DNA of 28,195 bases from a virus, in the IMG/VR virus record IMGVR_UViG_3300017779_000108, positions 1 to 28,195 of that record; one strand, written 5' to 3'. The notes under the pieces were generated by a model that had not been told where the DNA came from, did no database searches, and saw only the letters and a list, made by a program, of their open reading frames with translations. Shown here in pieces: positions 15,502 to 24,035 of the stretch; within the stretch, counting starts at the first letter, position 1, and each line of letters starts with the position of its first letter. Both the position numbers and the translations under genes were made by a program.

Positions 15502-18312
15502 CTAAACGAAGGTTTCTGTGACTGATGCTTCGAGTGTAGGTGAATTATTAGGTGAAAAATTAAGATCACCTGTTTCGGGGAAGAATACATCAGTAAGAGG
15601 TGAGACTCTATCAAGTACCTTCAAGGATTGATGTTCGGTTACGGCTGTTGTTGCTCCAAGTTTCGCTCTTACAGACGAGAGATTTGTCACATCCAAAGGT
15701 TGTTGGAATGAACCAATTGTGCTTGTGTCAATCGCATCTATCGCACTACTCCAAGAAACATAGGAATCTGTTTCAACTGAAGATGCGGAGAAGTTTGGAG
15801 AATTACTTGCCTCGTCTCTTCCCGTATTAAATGTTGTTGTTGTAAGGAATTTGTTCGAAGCAGATGTATTTATCAACACATAATCAGTATTCGTCTCAAC
15901 ATAATTAGTAGTAAGTCTGATTGATAGAACACCCGCCGTAGTTGATGTATCGTATCGAAGAGCGTATGTCGAAAGAAGATCTTGATCAACTTTGGATTCA
16001 TCCACCGTCATATTAAATGCCGCAGGTGTAATGAAAATATTTACGAGACCCGATTCATCCAACCAACCAGGCTGATAAAATGGAGTATGGTTCCCAAGAC
16101 TCGTGTATAAATTCGTATACCAAAATGGATTTTCACCAATGTTGTAGTTTGGTATGATATTCTGATCGCTTCTACTAACAAAAGTTTCAATCTGAAGTTC
16201 CGCAAAAAGTTTCAAACCAGCTGGGTGAACCAGCTTATTATAAGAATCTCTCCATCTATCAATTGACACACCAGTGTTAATAATATATGAAAATTCTTGA
16301 AATTTGTCTCCATCATGAAGTTTATTCACATCTGAGACAAAGCCTTTTCGACCATTATAATCTGCAAATTGAGTAAAGATTGGAAGATTATAATCTTTTC
16401 TATTCCAACCCCAAACAAGTTCTTCATCTTTCAACTTATCATTGATCCAAAGAGCAAATGGATAGAGACCTTCAAATTTCCAAAGGCCGTCTGCCTGTGG
16501 CGAGTTGGGGCCTATAAAATTATCAGCTGGACTTACGTCACCCGAGTAACTTCCACTCAGATTTGATACATTCTTTGTTGGTGTGATCGTTTCGTAAAGA
16601 TCCCAAGTATCTGTAGAATAATCAAACTGATAGGCTTTGATCTCGTTACTATCGTAAGGACTTACAATCGTATAACCAGTCAATGAATCCGGCCACAAGT
16701 AAGTGTCGTTACAGTATCCTACCGGAATACCTTGACATTTATCGTTTCCATCGGCGGGTGATGCCTCTTGAAGACCATCGTTGATATGAACCACTCCATA
16801 GATCGCATTCGTTGGAGGTGAGTCGGCACTATTTGTGTGACGAACATTAGTTGTAAGATCAGCATCAAGTTTTCTGTTAGTCAGATCCCAAGTGATTCGA
16901 TACTTCGTCGATTCTCCGGTTGGAGAGTTTGGATCGCCTCGTGAAACATAATCACTCGACATAGGAGAAAGAACAGTCATGTCCTGAGCTCCGGCGGTCG
17001 TGTATGTAGATCCGGCAACGTTTCCGGTAGATTCAAAGAAAACTATGTGTTGATCGGGTGATCCGAAAGTATTTGTTATGAAAGTTGCATAATCTCCCGC
17101 CTTGACTCGTTTCTTCTCAACAAGGCTTGGAGTAAATGTAATAGGTGAAGAAAGACCTTGTTCGTAATCAATATAAAATTTGATTGTAGTATCTTCGAAG
17201 GCATAGAAATTGTAGACTGTTTCTTTATCGGGAGCTCCTAGTATAACATCACTGAAATACTTACCTCCAGCGCGTGTTGAAAGAATTGTGTGATTCCTTC
17301 CGGTTGCGACGATACCGAGTTGTTCCTTTTCTCCAAAGTACAAGTGTCTATTATTAAGATCGAGTGTTTTTGCATAAGGCTCATTGGGAGAATTGATGTC
17401 TTGAAAAACTGTGATCTCTCCCGTATCAAGGTTCTTTTGAAAGATTCGAGAATCTTCGATATAAGTTCCAACTCTGTATGTAAAATTTTCATTAGGAGAA
17501 TCGTATACTATTTCACTAGTGTCAATCGTTATTGACAGTGGACTATTGTTGGTGAGATTGGTTGATAATTTATTATCACCAGAGTTAAGTCGAGTAGATA
17601 CTGCAAACCCTGAAATATTTCCGCCAGGGCTGTTAAGAGGTGACTGAAAACCAGAATCCGATCTATCCTTCGCAACTCGAATTCTAAATGTTTTATCTGC
17701 TGCTAATTTACCATAAGTCCAAAATACATCTTCGAAATCACTTCCGATCTTCAAGTAGCCTGGATCTGCTGGAACAAAATCAGGAGTCAAAATTGTAGGG
17801 CCCGTTGGAATGGCAGAAGAAAATGTATCCGTTGCACCGTCGTACTCGACGCGAGTTCCATCCTGTTTAATGAAACCCGATACGTTGATATCCCCACTTG
17901 AAGGTTTGAAAAGAAAATCTGCTGGATATACGACAGACGGAACGTCATCGAAAAACAAACGAAAGAATGTAGCAATACTATCTTGTGATCCACGAGTCTT
18001 ATAAAACTCTAAGATATTTCGAAAGAGTTGCCTATTATCAAGAGCATCAGAGTTTGGTATGTTCTTTGCAATTTCTTTCTTTAATTCTTCAAGATATTTC
18101 GCATCAACAAGATCGATGTCATGTTCGAGTTGAATACGATCTATGACATTTGTGGGCTGATCCTTTTGATTTAGAAACTTATAGTAGTCCTCTAAAAACG
18201 AGATAAGATTAGCAGACTTTCCCCGCAGTTGAAACGGAAAAAGAGAAGAAACTCCTTCCGCCTCCCTATTGTGTATATGAGATTCTCCTACTGTCTTTTG
18301 TTTATGCGCCAT
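15502..18312 (-). CDS. 7: Baseplate wedge protein gp7-like, 936 aa
   Basis: The N-terminal ~130 residues (LISFLEDYYKFLNQ, LEHDIDLVDAKYLEEL, EIAKNIPNSDALDNRQLFRN, TRGSQDSIATFFRLFF) form the helical head of the large wedge protein found between gp6 and gp8 in marine T4-like phages. A region near residues 640-720 (FSYIINTGVSIDRWRDSYNK, LVHPAGLKLFAELQIE) is also typical. The length is close to T4 gp7 (1032 aa). The middle is beta-rich and strikingly rich in Ser-Pro, usually after Asn or Asp (about 16-18 SP dipeptides). The start overlaps the gp6 stop by one base (TAATG), so translation is probably coupled. The gp7 name rests on position plus family resemblance, since similarity to T4 gp7 itself is weak. 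Confidence 0.8.
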   Translation of the reverse strand: MAHKQKTVGESHIHNREAEGVSSLFPFQLRGKSANLISFLEDYYKFLNQKDQPTNVIDRIQLEHDIDLVDAKYLEELKKEIAKNIPNSDALDNRQLFRNILEFYKTRGSQDSIATFFRLFFDDVPSVVYPADFLFKPSSGDINVSGFIKQDGTRVEYDGATDTFSSAIPTGPTILTPDFVPADPGYLKIGSDFEDVFWTYGKLAADKTFRIRVAKDRSDSGFQSPLNSPGGNISGFAVSTRLNSGDNKLSTNLTNNSPLSITIDTSEIVYDSPNENFTYRVGTYIEDSRIFQKNLDTGEITVFQDINSPNEPYAKTLDLNNRHLYFGEKEQLGIVATGRNHTILSTRAGGKYFSDVILGAPDKETVYNFYAFEDTTIKFYIDYEQGLSSPITFTPSLVEKKRVKAGDYATFITNTFGSPDQHIVFFESTGNVAGSTYTTAGAQDMTVLSPMSSDYVSRGDPNSPTGESTKYRITWDLTNRKLDADLTTNVRHTNSADSPPTNAIYGVVHINDGLQEASPADGNDKCQGIPVGYCNDTYLWPDSLTGYTIVSPYDSNEIKAYQFDYSTDTWDLYETITPTKNVSNLSGSYSGDVSPADNFIGPNSPQADGLWKFEGLYPFALWINDKLKDEELVWGWNRKDYNLPIFTQFADYNGRKGFVSDVNKLHDGDKFQEFSYIINTGVSIDRWRDSYNKLVHPAGLKLFAELQIETFVSRSDQNIIPNYNIGENPFWYTNLYTSLGNHTPFYQPGWLDESGLVNIFITPAAFNMTVDESKVDQDLLSTYALRYDTSTTAGVLSIRLTTNYVETNTDYVLINTSASNKFLTTTTFNTGRDEASNSPNFSASSVETDSYVSWSSAIDAIDTSTIGSFQQPLDVTNLSSVRAKLGATTAVTEHQSLKVLDRVSPLTDVFFPETGDLNFSPNNSPTLEASVTETFV

Positions 18313-20177
18313 TATCCGTCTCTTCTAACAGTTTCAAAAGATGATAACAAACTCGAAACACCACTCACACTTGAATCAATATCTCCAACAACCGTGGTTT
18401 CTCCCATATCAATTGAAATAACTTCCTGTCTCTTTGAAACAAGGTCATCCGAAGCAGGTCTTACCTTCACTTTTACAGTTGCTGATGCATCTGCTTTTAA
18501 ATTGTTTAAGGTAAGTTTACCTGTTGCCGGCTCAAGGAACCCTGCATTGTTTTCGACCTTCTCCTGTGTTCCATCTGATTTGAGTTTAAATACAAATACT
18601 CGACGCTGTTTTGTGTCTCCAGCAATTTCTTCATCTGCTAATTGAACATCAGAACTACCGCTTGTCCAAGTAGATGAACTAATCATAGATTCCGTTTGAT
18701 CAACAGCTCCGTCTATTGCAAATCCAAAATCCAAACTATCATTTGCGGATACTAAATTTTTAACAGTGATTGAAAGATTCTTATATGCGTACAAACGAGC
18801 AACTGATCCAGTGATAGCGACATTAGTATCATCAATCTTTTCTAAAAACTTTGAGTATCTAAAAACACCATCAAAGTTGTTGAGATTGTTGTCACTAAAA
18901 CTACTGATAGTTGAACGAACATCCGTTACTAATTCATCTTTTGTCTTCGTTGTCTTAGTAATATCAAACTTAAAAAATGTTTCGAAATATAAGAAAAGAT
19001 AAAGGGGATCTCTCAAAACTGGTTTGATCGAAACAACCCTTCTCTTGTCAAGAAATGCCTCAACTTCGTCCTTTTCTAATTGCGTTAAAGTTAATTGTGA
19101 AGTATCTGCTGGTCGAATTGAGATATTTACTTCTCCAAAGTTTGGGATATCATTATCTTCACCACCCCAAACTGAAACATCACCGGCACTCGCAATATTT
19201 TGTGTTATGAGAGTCTTAAAATCCTCGGCTGTTATCGCTCTATTCTGTGATATGAAAGTAAGAGGAGCATTGAATTTAACACTTGATAATGATTCTTTCT
19301 CTGCACCACCTGCGGCCTTTCCGCCTGTCACTAGTGTAATAGTTGCAGCGCCCGTAACAATTTCATCTGCACCACTTACATAAGTGAAACTTGTTGCTCC
19401 GTTCGAGTCTGCTCCGTCAGTAACAAGGAAGTTGAGTCTTACAATATCTAAGGCACTCAATTTCTTCCCAAGAACTCCATCTCCAAACGAGACATCAAAA
19501 AATCCATCTCCATTCTCGTTAAGAAAATAAATCTGACTGGTTGAGTCTATGCTTGTGAATGTGGTAAATTTTGTGTAAGTATCCGGTGTGAGATCATCTG
19601 GTGTTCCAAGCACCTCAACTTTAAGTGTGGATGTATCAACATTTGAGTAGTTGATAATAAATTTTTGAAATGCTGAGTTGTCAACGGTATAATCAATCGT
19701 TCTCTGTGTTCCTTGAAAAATTTTCAGGTTTTCGAAAACAAACTTATTGGTGAGACTCAATCCAACTGTTGTATCTTCAATTGTCTGAAAAATGTAAGTG
19801 ACATCGTTGACAACTGTTCTAAATTTTGTTCCCCTAACAAGGGTGTATTCCGCGGCGGTACTCGTTGCTTTGCGAGTAAGTGTTAGATTAATAGTTGCAA
19901 CGGGAGCCTTCTTACTTGAGGGAGTGTATCCCAGAAGTTTTGCTCTCGAAACAACATTCGCTCTTAACTGTGCAGAATCCAAAAAGGATTCGTTCATGGC
20001 CATGTGAGCATTGACTGCGTTATAGTGAGTATTGTACGCTAATATGTCAAGAAGAGAACTAAGTCCCGATCCTTCGAAGTCAAAGTCAGCGAACGCACTA
20101 CCAGTTCTTGTAAAGTGGTTCTTGAGGTTTGTTTTTATCTGATCAAAGTCAAGCTCTGTTGTGTTGAATTGTGCCAT
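18312..20177 (-). CDS. 6: Baseplate wedge protein gp6 (baseplate J family), 621 aa
   Basis: The N-terminus (FDFEGSGLSSLLDILAYNTHYNAVNAHMAMNESFL, then RANVVSRAKLLGYTPSSKKAP) is the hallmark of T4 gp6 and its baseplate-J relatives. It continues with LVRGTKF, FEDVSFGDGVLGKKL-type residues (FFDVSFGDGVLGKKLS) and the RAITAEDFKTLITQNI motif that follows the J domain. The length is close to T4 gp6 (660 aa). gp6 dimers form the ring of wedges around the hub. The gene follows gp25 with one base between stop and ATG, and overlaps gp7-like by one base, so the three wedge genes form one tightly coupled unit under the promoter at 20641-20648. No unusual residues are seen. Confidence 0.95.
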   Translation of the reverse strand: MAQFNTTELDFDQIKTNLKNHFTRTGSAFADFDFEGSGLSSLLDILAYNTHYNAVNAHMAMNESFLDSAQLRANVVSRAKLLGYTPSSKKAPVATINLTLTRKATSTAAEYTLVRGTKFRTVVNDVTYIFQTIEDTTVGLSLTNKFVFENLKIFQGTQRTIDYTVDNSAFQKFIINYSNVDTSTLKVEVLGTPDDLTPDTYTKFTTFTSIDSTSQIYFLNENGDGFFDVSFGDGVLGKKLSALDIVRLNFLVTDGADSNGATSFTYVSGADEIVTGAATITLVTGGKAAGGAEKESLSSVKFNAPLTFISQNRAITAEDFKTLITQNIASAGDVSVWGGEDNDIPNFGEVNISIRPADTSQLTLTQLEKDEVEAFLDKRRVVSIKPVLRDPLYLFLYFETFFKFDITKTTKTKDELVTDVRSTISSFSDNNLNNFDGVFRYSKFLEKIDDTNVAITGSVARLYAYKNLSITVKNLVSANDSLDFGFAIDGAVDQTESMISSSTWTSGSSDVQLADEEIAGDTKQRRVFVFKLKSDGTQEKVENNAGFLEPATGKLTLNNLKADASATVKVKVRPASDDLVSKRQEVISIDMGETTVVGDIDSSVSGVSSLLSSFETVRRDG

Positions 20178-20178
20178 C

Positions 20179-20634
20179 TTATCTAAGTCTCTGTAAGTTA
20201 AATGTTACCTCTGTTTCAGCCTGAAGGAATATAATATTGAAGGCGATATTGACCGTATATGCATTAGCATCGGATCGATCAAACACCGCAACATTTACAC
20301 CATTCACTCGTGGTTCATGATTCTTTAAAACTTCTTTAATTTCATCTCTTATCTCGGAAGCAGTGAATCTATCCGCAGGTTCAAATAACTTTGATGTTAC
20401 ATTTCCACCAATCTCTGGATGAAATGGTCTTTCAAAGAAGTTAGTGAGAACAAGATTTACCACCGCCTGTTTTACTGCATCAAGATCTCTGAGAGGAGTA
20501 ATATCATTGAGAATTGGATGCTTTGTGAAAAAAAGATCTAAGTCTGAATATGTGTCAACCTTTGATATGTTTGAAGACTTATCAAAAACTCGTGATTGTC
20601 CTGTTTTTTTCTGATTGTAATCAAGGATTGCCAT
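20179..20634 (-). CDS. 25: Baseplate wedge protein gp25 (GPW/gp25 family), 151 aa
   Basis: The family motifs are clear: DLDLFFTKHP, LRDLDAVKQAVVNLVLTNFF with ERPFHPEIGG (the conserved 'RPF.P..G' turn), and NHEPRV containing the E-P-R core at about residues 107-109. gp25 is the small conserved wedge component at the end of the sheath-contacting arm, related to GpW of P2. The length fits the family (T4 gp25 is 132 aa). It is the first gene of promoter unit two, with a TATAAATA box only 6 bases before the ATG and no separate Shine-Dalgarno. Confidence 0.96.
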   Translation of the reverse strand: MAILDYNQKKTGQSRVFDKSSNISKVDTYSDLDLFFTKHPILNDITPLRDLDAVKQAVVNLVLTNFFERPFHPEIGGNVTSKLFEPADRFTASEIRDEIKEVLKNHEPRVNGVNVAVFDRSDANAYTVNIAFNIIFLQAETEVTFNLQRLR

Positions 20635-20640
20635 TTTATC

Positions 20641-20648
20641 TATTTATA
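20641..20648 (-). promoter_or_regulatory. T4-type late promoter, exact TATAAATA
   Basis: TATAAATA on the leftward strand sits in the 20-base gap between the gp5 stop (20655) and the gp25 ATG (20634). Six bases separate it from the ATG, predicting a near-leaderless transcript. Confidence 0.82.
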
Positions 20649-20654
20649 AGGTTT

Positions 20655-21698
20655 TTACTGAGGAACCGCAGTCAAAGTTCCACCTGCCGTCACACCAGAG
20701 TGTTTATGTGTCACTAATTTTATGTTTTGTGTTCCAGCGACCACATCTACTGTTGCATCTAAAGTACCAGTAACATTGACATTATTGTTGATATTTGTAA
20801 CTGACGCTGTAATGTTTTGGTTTCCGGTGATAGTTGTTTCCTGATCACCACCGACTGTAATCGTCTGTGATCCTCCTACGGTGACATTCATCTCTCCTCC
20901 TACATCTAAGTTTAAATTTTTGGAAATCTTTGTGTTCATATTACCATCAACATTTAAGTTTAAGTCTCCGGTGATATGAATTTTCTTATCCTTGATAACC
21001 ACTTCGTAACAGTCTCCAACTATCACAACGGCCCTATCTCCACTCGCATAGACTTCATCATACGATCCAGACTTGTGATAGACTGAGATTCTTTCCTTCT
21101 CACTTGTATCATCAAACTCTACAACATGACCAGACTCGCTTTGATACACATGATTTTTAGGATATGTGGGAGCAATATTACTTCCAGATGGGAGTGACCA
21201 AGGTTCTGCATCTCCGGTAGGAGTAATGGAAGTGATAGATCTAGCAGCTTTGCTTTTATAGACTGCGGAATCCTCATAATCCTTTCGAGCAGGTTGAGGA
21301 GTATCTGGTTTTTTTAGTGTCCCATCAAGAGGATAAACCTCATCCGGATCCGAGAAACCTTCTGCATAATCTGGCCTATCGTTGTGCATCGATGGAATAG
21401 ATCCCATGATGACCGGATCTTGTGCGTTTCCTCCATCGCGAAAGAAACCAATCACCCAAGAACCTTGAACCAGACCAGTTGCGGATTGACCAACACCAGA
21501 AGTAGATGCGGATGTGATGGGCATCATTACCGTCGCAAAGGGCAAGTCCTCAGTTTCGATATCCCCTTTGCTTTCTGTGTGATATCCAAAACAACGGACA
21601 CGATATCGACCCATCTCCTCGGGATCATTTACATCTTCTATTACTCCGGTGAACCAAAGGAAATTACCACCAACAAAACTGTCTCCGTACTCATTCAT
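20655..21698 (-). CDS. 5: Baseplate hub spike gp5-like, lacking lysozyme, 347 aa
   Basis: The N-terminal OB-fold (FLWFTGVIEDVNDPEEMGRYRVRCFGYH, with LPFATVMMPITS and GSWVIGFFRDGGNAQDPVIMGSIP) is that of T4 gp5 and VgrG/gpV spikes. A linker leads to a C-terminal beta-helix with repeats of the form LNLNVDGNMNTKISKNLNL and VTVGGSQTITVGGDQ. Near the end THKHSGVTAGG (about residues 330-340) contains the His-x-His that in related spikes binds a metal ion at the tip. T4 gp5 (575 aa) has a lysozyme domain between OB-fold and helix; none is present here, so cell-wall digestion must come from elsewhere or be dispensable. The start overlaps the gp27-like stop (TAATG), which fits a gp27-gp5 hub complex. 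Confidence 0.92.
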   Translation of the reverse strand: MNEYGDSFVGGNFLWFTGVIEDVNDPEEMGRYRVRCFGYHTESKGDIETEDLPFATVMMPITSASTSGVGQSATGLVQGSWVIGFFRDGGNAQDPVIMGSIPSMHNDRPDYAEGFSDPDEVYPLDGTLKKPDTPQPARKDYEDSAVYKSKAARSITSITPTGDAEPWSLPSGSNIAPTYPKNHVYQSESGHVVEFDDTSEKERISVYHKSGSYDEVYASGDRAVVIVGDCYEVVIKDKKIHITGDLNLNVDGNMNTKISKNLNLDVGGEMNVTVGGSQTITVGGDQETTITGNQNITASVTNINNNVNVTGTLDATVDVVAGTQNIKLVTHKHSGVTAGGTLTAVPQ

Positions 21699-23062
21699 TA
21701 TAGATCAATCGAAAAAGAATCTCTCTTCAGACGGAGATTCACGTAATATTCATCGTTTTCAAACTCGTGAATCGCTGAAGTGATCAGGTATTTACCTGAA
21801 AGAAATTCGTTGAAATGTTTTGTACTTGGCTTATCTGCAAAGTCTCGATAGATACTTGGATCGATTGCTTTTGGAAACTCTAAGATTATTTTTCTTCCCG
21901 CATTGAGTTTAAAATCACCATGCAATCTGATATCGTGTGTAAATGTGTTGAAGAGAGAATTGTAAGCGTTGAGAAAATGACGAGAAGTTTTTGATTCCTC
22001 GTTATAGTTTTTGGCTTGATCTCCCTCAAATGCTTTACTGTTGACAGAAATATACTCGCAGTGAGATTCGACGAAATCAAGTAATGAGTCTCCTTCAATC
22101 AGAAATTGATCTGAAAGAATAGACTTACCTTCGAGTGTTGGTTTCTTATCAATGAAATCTTTATCATAACCATACTCGAACTTAGTATAACTTTTATCAG
22201 AGTAATTCAAGTATCGATTTGTTGAGGCAAAAGCACCTCTTCTTGATTGTATACTCTTATTCAACTTCAACTCCGATGCAACACTTAATATTCTCTGAGC
22301 TCTCTGAAGAAAATCTTCTTCTGTACCAACTTCAGTATTGAAGTCTGTTGTGTCATAGTAGGTATCAAATACTTTGTTTACATCATCATCAACAAGTTCT
22401 GCGTGAGAGGACAAATTATATTTTCCGTTTAGAGTCTGGAAGAAAAAGAAAGGAGAGTAGTTTACATCAAAGGTTTGTCTCCTCAACCACTCAATGGCTT
22501 CCATTGGTTTCTGTGTGTTGATGACACCTTTGACTGAACTAATTGCTTTATACGCATCATTTGCCTCACGAAATTTCTTTTCAGGAAGAAGAAGATCCTC
22601 GGTGAGTATTTTTTTGATTCGAGTTGCAGTATTATCAGTGAACCCCTTTGATATTTTTTTCTGATTTGATATGTAAGATTGTTCGGATATTCCAACCAGT
22701 CTTACTATCTGAACGTATGATGATCTGTCAGTTGTTCCATATGTTGGATATTCAGCAACGTAGAATTTAAGATTCAAAGTCTTGGGTTTACCATTTCTTT
22801 TTTTATACTCTATTTTAATTTGAATCTTTTCTTGACCAATGATAGGAAATTCTTCGATAAGGTTTGTACTATCTTTAAGTGTTAGGTTCAAAGTCAAAGA
22901 TTGGCTATACAAACTTTCACTAATAGACATCTTAACGGCAATGTTTTGAATTTCCTTCTCATCGCCTCTGTAGTTCGTAAAAATTATCGTCTTAAGTTTA
23001 TAAGCCGATGGGATAAAAGCCTTATCTGAACTAAGGTCTAAATTCTTTCCGGTGATTGCCAT
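21698..23062 (-). CDS. 27: Baseplate hub protein gp27-like, 454 aa
   Basis: The frame encodes a mixed alpha/beta protein with AVKMSISESLYSQSLTLNL near the N-terminus, a middle helical region (PMEAIEWLRRQTFDVNYSPF, then FFFQTLNGKYNLSS) and a C-terminal gpD/gp27-type barrel ending in LSGKYLITSAIHEF and YYVNLRLKRDSF. This layout matches hub proteins (T4 gp27, P2 gpD) that clamp the spike and form the base of the tail tube. It is somewhat longer than T4 gp27 (391 aa). Placement directly before gp5, with a one-base overlap, supports the assignment because the two proteins form a complex. T4 itself has gp27 elsewhere. The gene name is from structure-like pattern and position, so moderate confidence. 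Confidence 0.75.
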   Translation of the reverse strand: MAITGKNLDLSSDKAFIPSAYKLKTIIFTNYRGDEKEIQNIAVKMSISESLYSQSLTLNLTLKDSTNLIEEFPIIGQEKIQIKIEYKKRNGKPKTLNLKFYVAEYPTYGTTDRSSYVQIVRLVGISEQSYISNQKKISKGFTDNTATRIKKILTEDLLLPEKKFREANDAYKAISSVKGVINTQKPMEAIEWLRRQTFDVNYSPFFFFQTLNGKYNLSSHAELVDDDVNKVFDTYYDTTDFNTEVGTEEDFLQRAQRILSVASELKLNKSIQSRRGAFASTNRYLNYSDKSYTKFEYGYDKDFIDKKPTLEGKSILSDQFLIEGDSLLDFVESHCEYISVNSKAFEGDQAKNYNEESKTSRHFLNAYNSLFNTFTHDIRLHGDFKLNAGRKIILEFPKAIDPSIYRDFADKPSTKHFNEFLSGKYLITSAIHEFENDEYYVNLRLKRDSFSIDL

Positions 23063-23063
23063 A

Positions 23064-24029
23064 CTATAAGTTAATCAGTGCTTTGTACTCATCGGCGAAT
23101 TGTTCTATGAATTCTGGCCGGACATATTGTATTTGTCGATTTGCTTCATTCTTATCTAGTTCATACTCATACCAACTTTTGAAATTAGTGATATCTCCCT
23201 GTCCTCTAATTAAAGAATCATAGGCACCAATTACATCATCCTTCGCCTTTTCTGTTGTTTGCACAACATCCGCCTCAAAATTTTGATCGACTACTGTTGA
23301 TTTAAATCTGAATGGTGCATCAAGTAAAGAGGAGTATGCTCTCTCAGGTGTGTAAGTGTAAGTCGAAAGATCTCCTTCCTCCAACACGCCAGCTTGATCA
23401 TAAACATTAACACTTTTCAAATGATCGGTGTAGATCTTGAGCCAAGCAGTCTTACCTGCGTTTGTTGCGGTCGATGAAAACGCAAAGTGATATGTTCCAC
23501 TTGAGTTATAAAATGAATCAGAACTTGCTTCGTGAGTAATCAACTGCAACATAAAAGGATCGAACCTTTCAATCTTTGCGGTATCTTGAGGAGAAGATCC
23601 TACTCGAGCAAGTCTTAAATCCGAGTAAGTAACATCCAAACCACTTATCGCATTTTCGACACGATCTGCCGTATTGGTCAGATCGGGCGGCAAGTAGCTA
23701 GGAAGAAAGATAAGAGCACCATGATCATCATACTCAAGTTCTAAACCACGATGAAAATCAAAAGATGATTTGTACCACTCATTAAAACCAGCTTGCAGAA
23801 AGTCATTGATGACAAAGAATGTCCAGTAATAATCAGGAGTGTCGTAAAGCTTGTATGATACTATGTCCGGTCTTTCTCCATCTTTTACCTGATAGTAGAG
23901 ATAAGATGTAAATTCATCACTCTGAGTAGTAGAAACATCGACGTGTCGAAAGATATCAAACCTTTTTGAGAACTGATTAGTCTCTTGAAGATCGTAGTCT
24001 ATTATAGGAAATTGTTGAAAAAATGACAT
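23064..24029 (-). CDS. 53: Baseplate wedge protein gp53, 321 aa
   Basis: The diagnostic gp53 region is at about residues 40-110: YLYYQVKDGERPDIVSYKLY followed by DTPDYYWTFFVINDFL and NEWYKS. It matches the T4 pattern 'YYI...PRPE.LA..IYG.P.LYWVLLMCND'. T4 gp53 is 196 aa, so this version has an extra C-terminal ~120 residues that are not obviously related to anything known to me. gp53 completes the wedges and allows six of them to join around the hub. It lies between the gp48-like and gp27-like genes; the ATG of the following gene is one base past its stop. Confidence 0.92.
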   Translation of the reverse strand: MSFFQQFPIIDYDLQETNQFSKRFDIFRHVDVSTTQSDEFTSYLYYQVKDGERPDIVSYKLYDTPDYYWTFFVINDFLQAGFNEWYKSSFDFHRGLELEYDDHGALIFLPSYLPPDLTNTADRVENAISGLDVTYSDLRLARVGSSPQDTAKIERFDPFMLQLITHEASSDSFYNSSGTYHFAFSSTATNAGKTAWLKIYTDHLKSVNVYDQAGVLEEGDLSTYTYTPERAYSSLLDAPFRFKSTVVDQNFEADVVQTTEKAKDDVIGAYDSLIRGQGDITNFKSWYEYELDKNEANRQIQYVRPEFIEQFADEYKALINL

Positions 24030-24035
24030 ATTTAA

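Noticed and set aside
15867-15874. GATAAATA box on the leftward strand
   Set aside because: Internal to the gp7-like gene, far from any start codon, so unlikely to be a working promoter.
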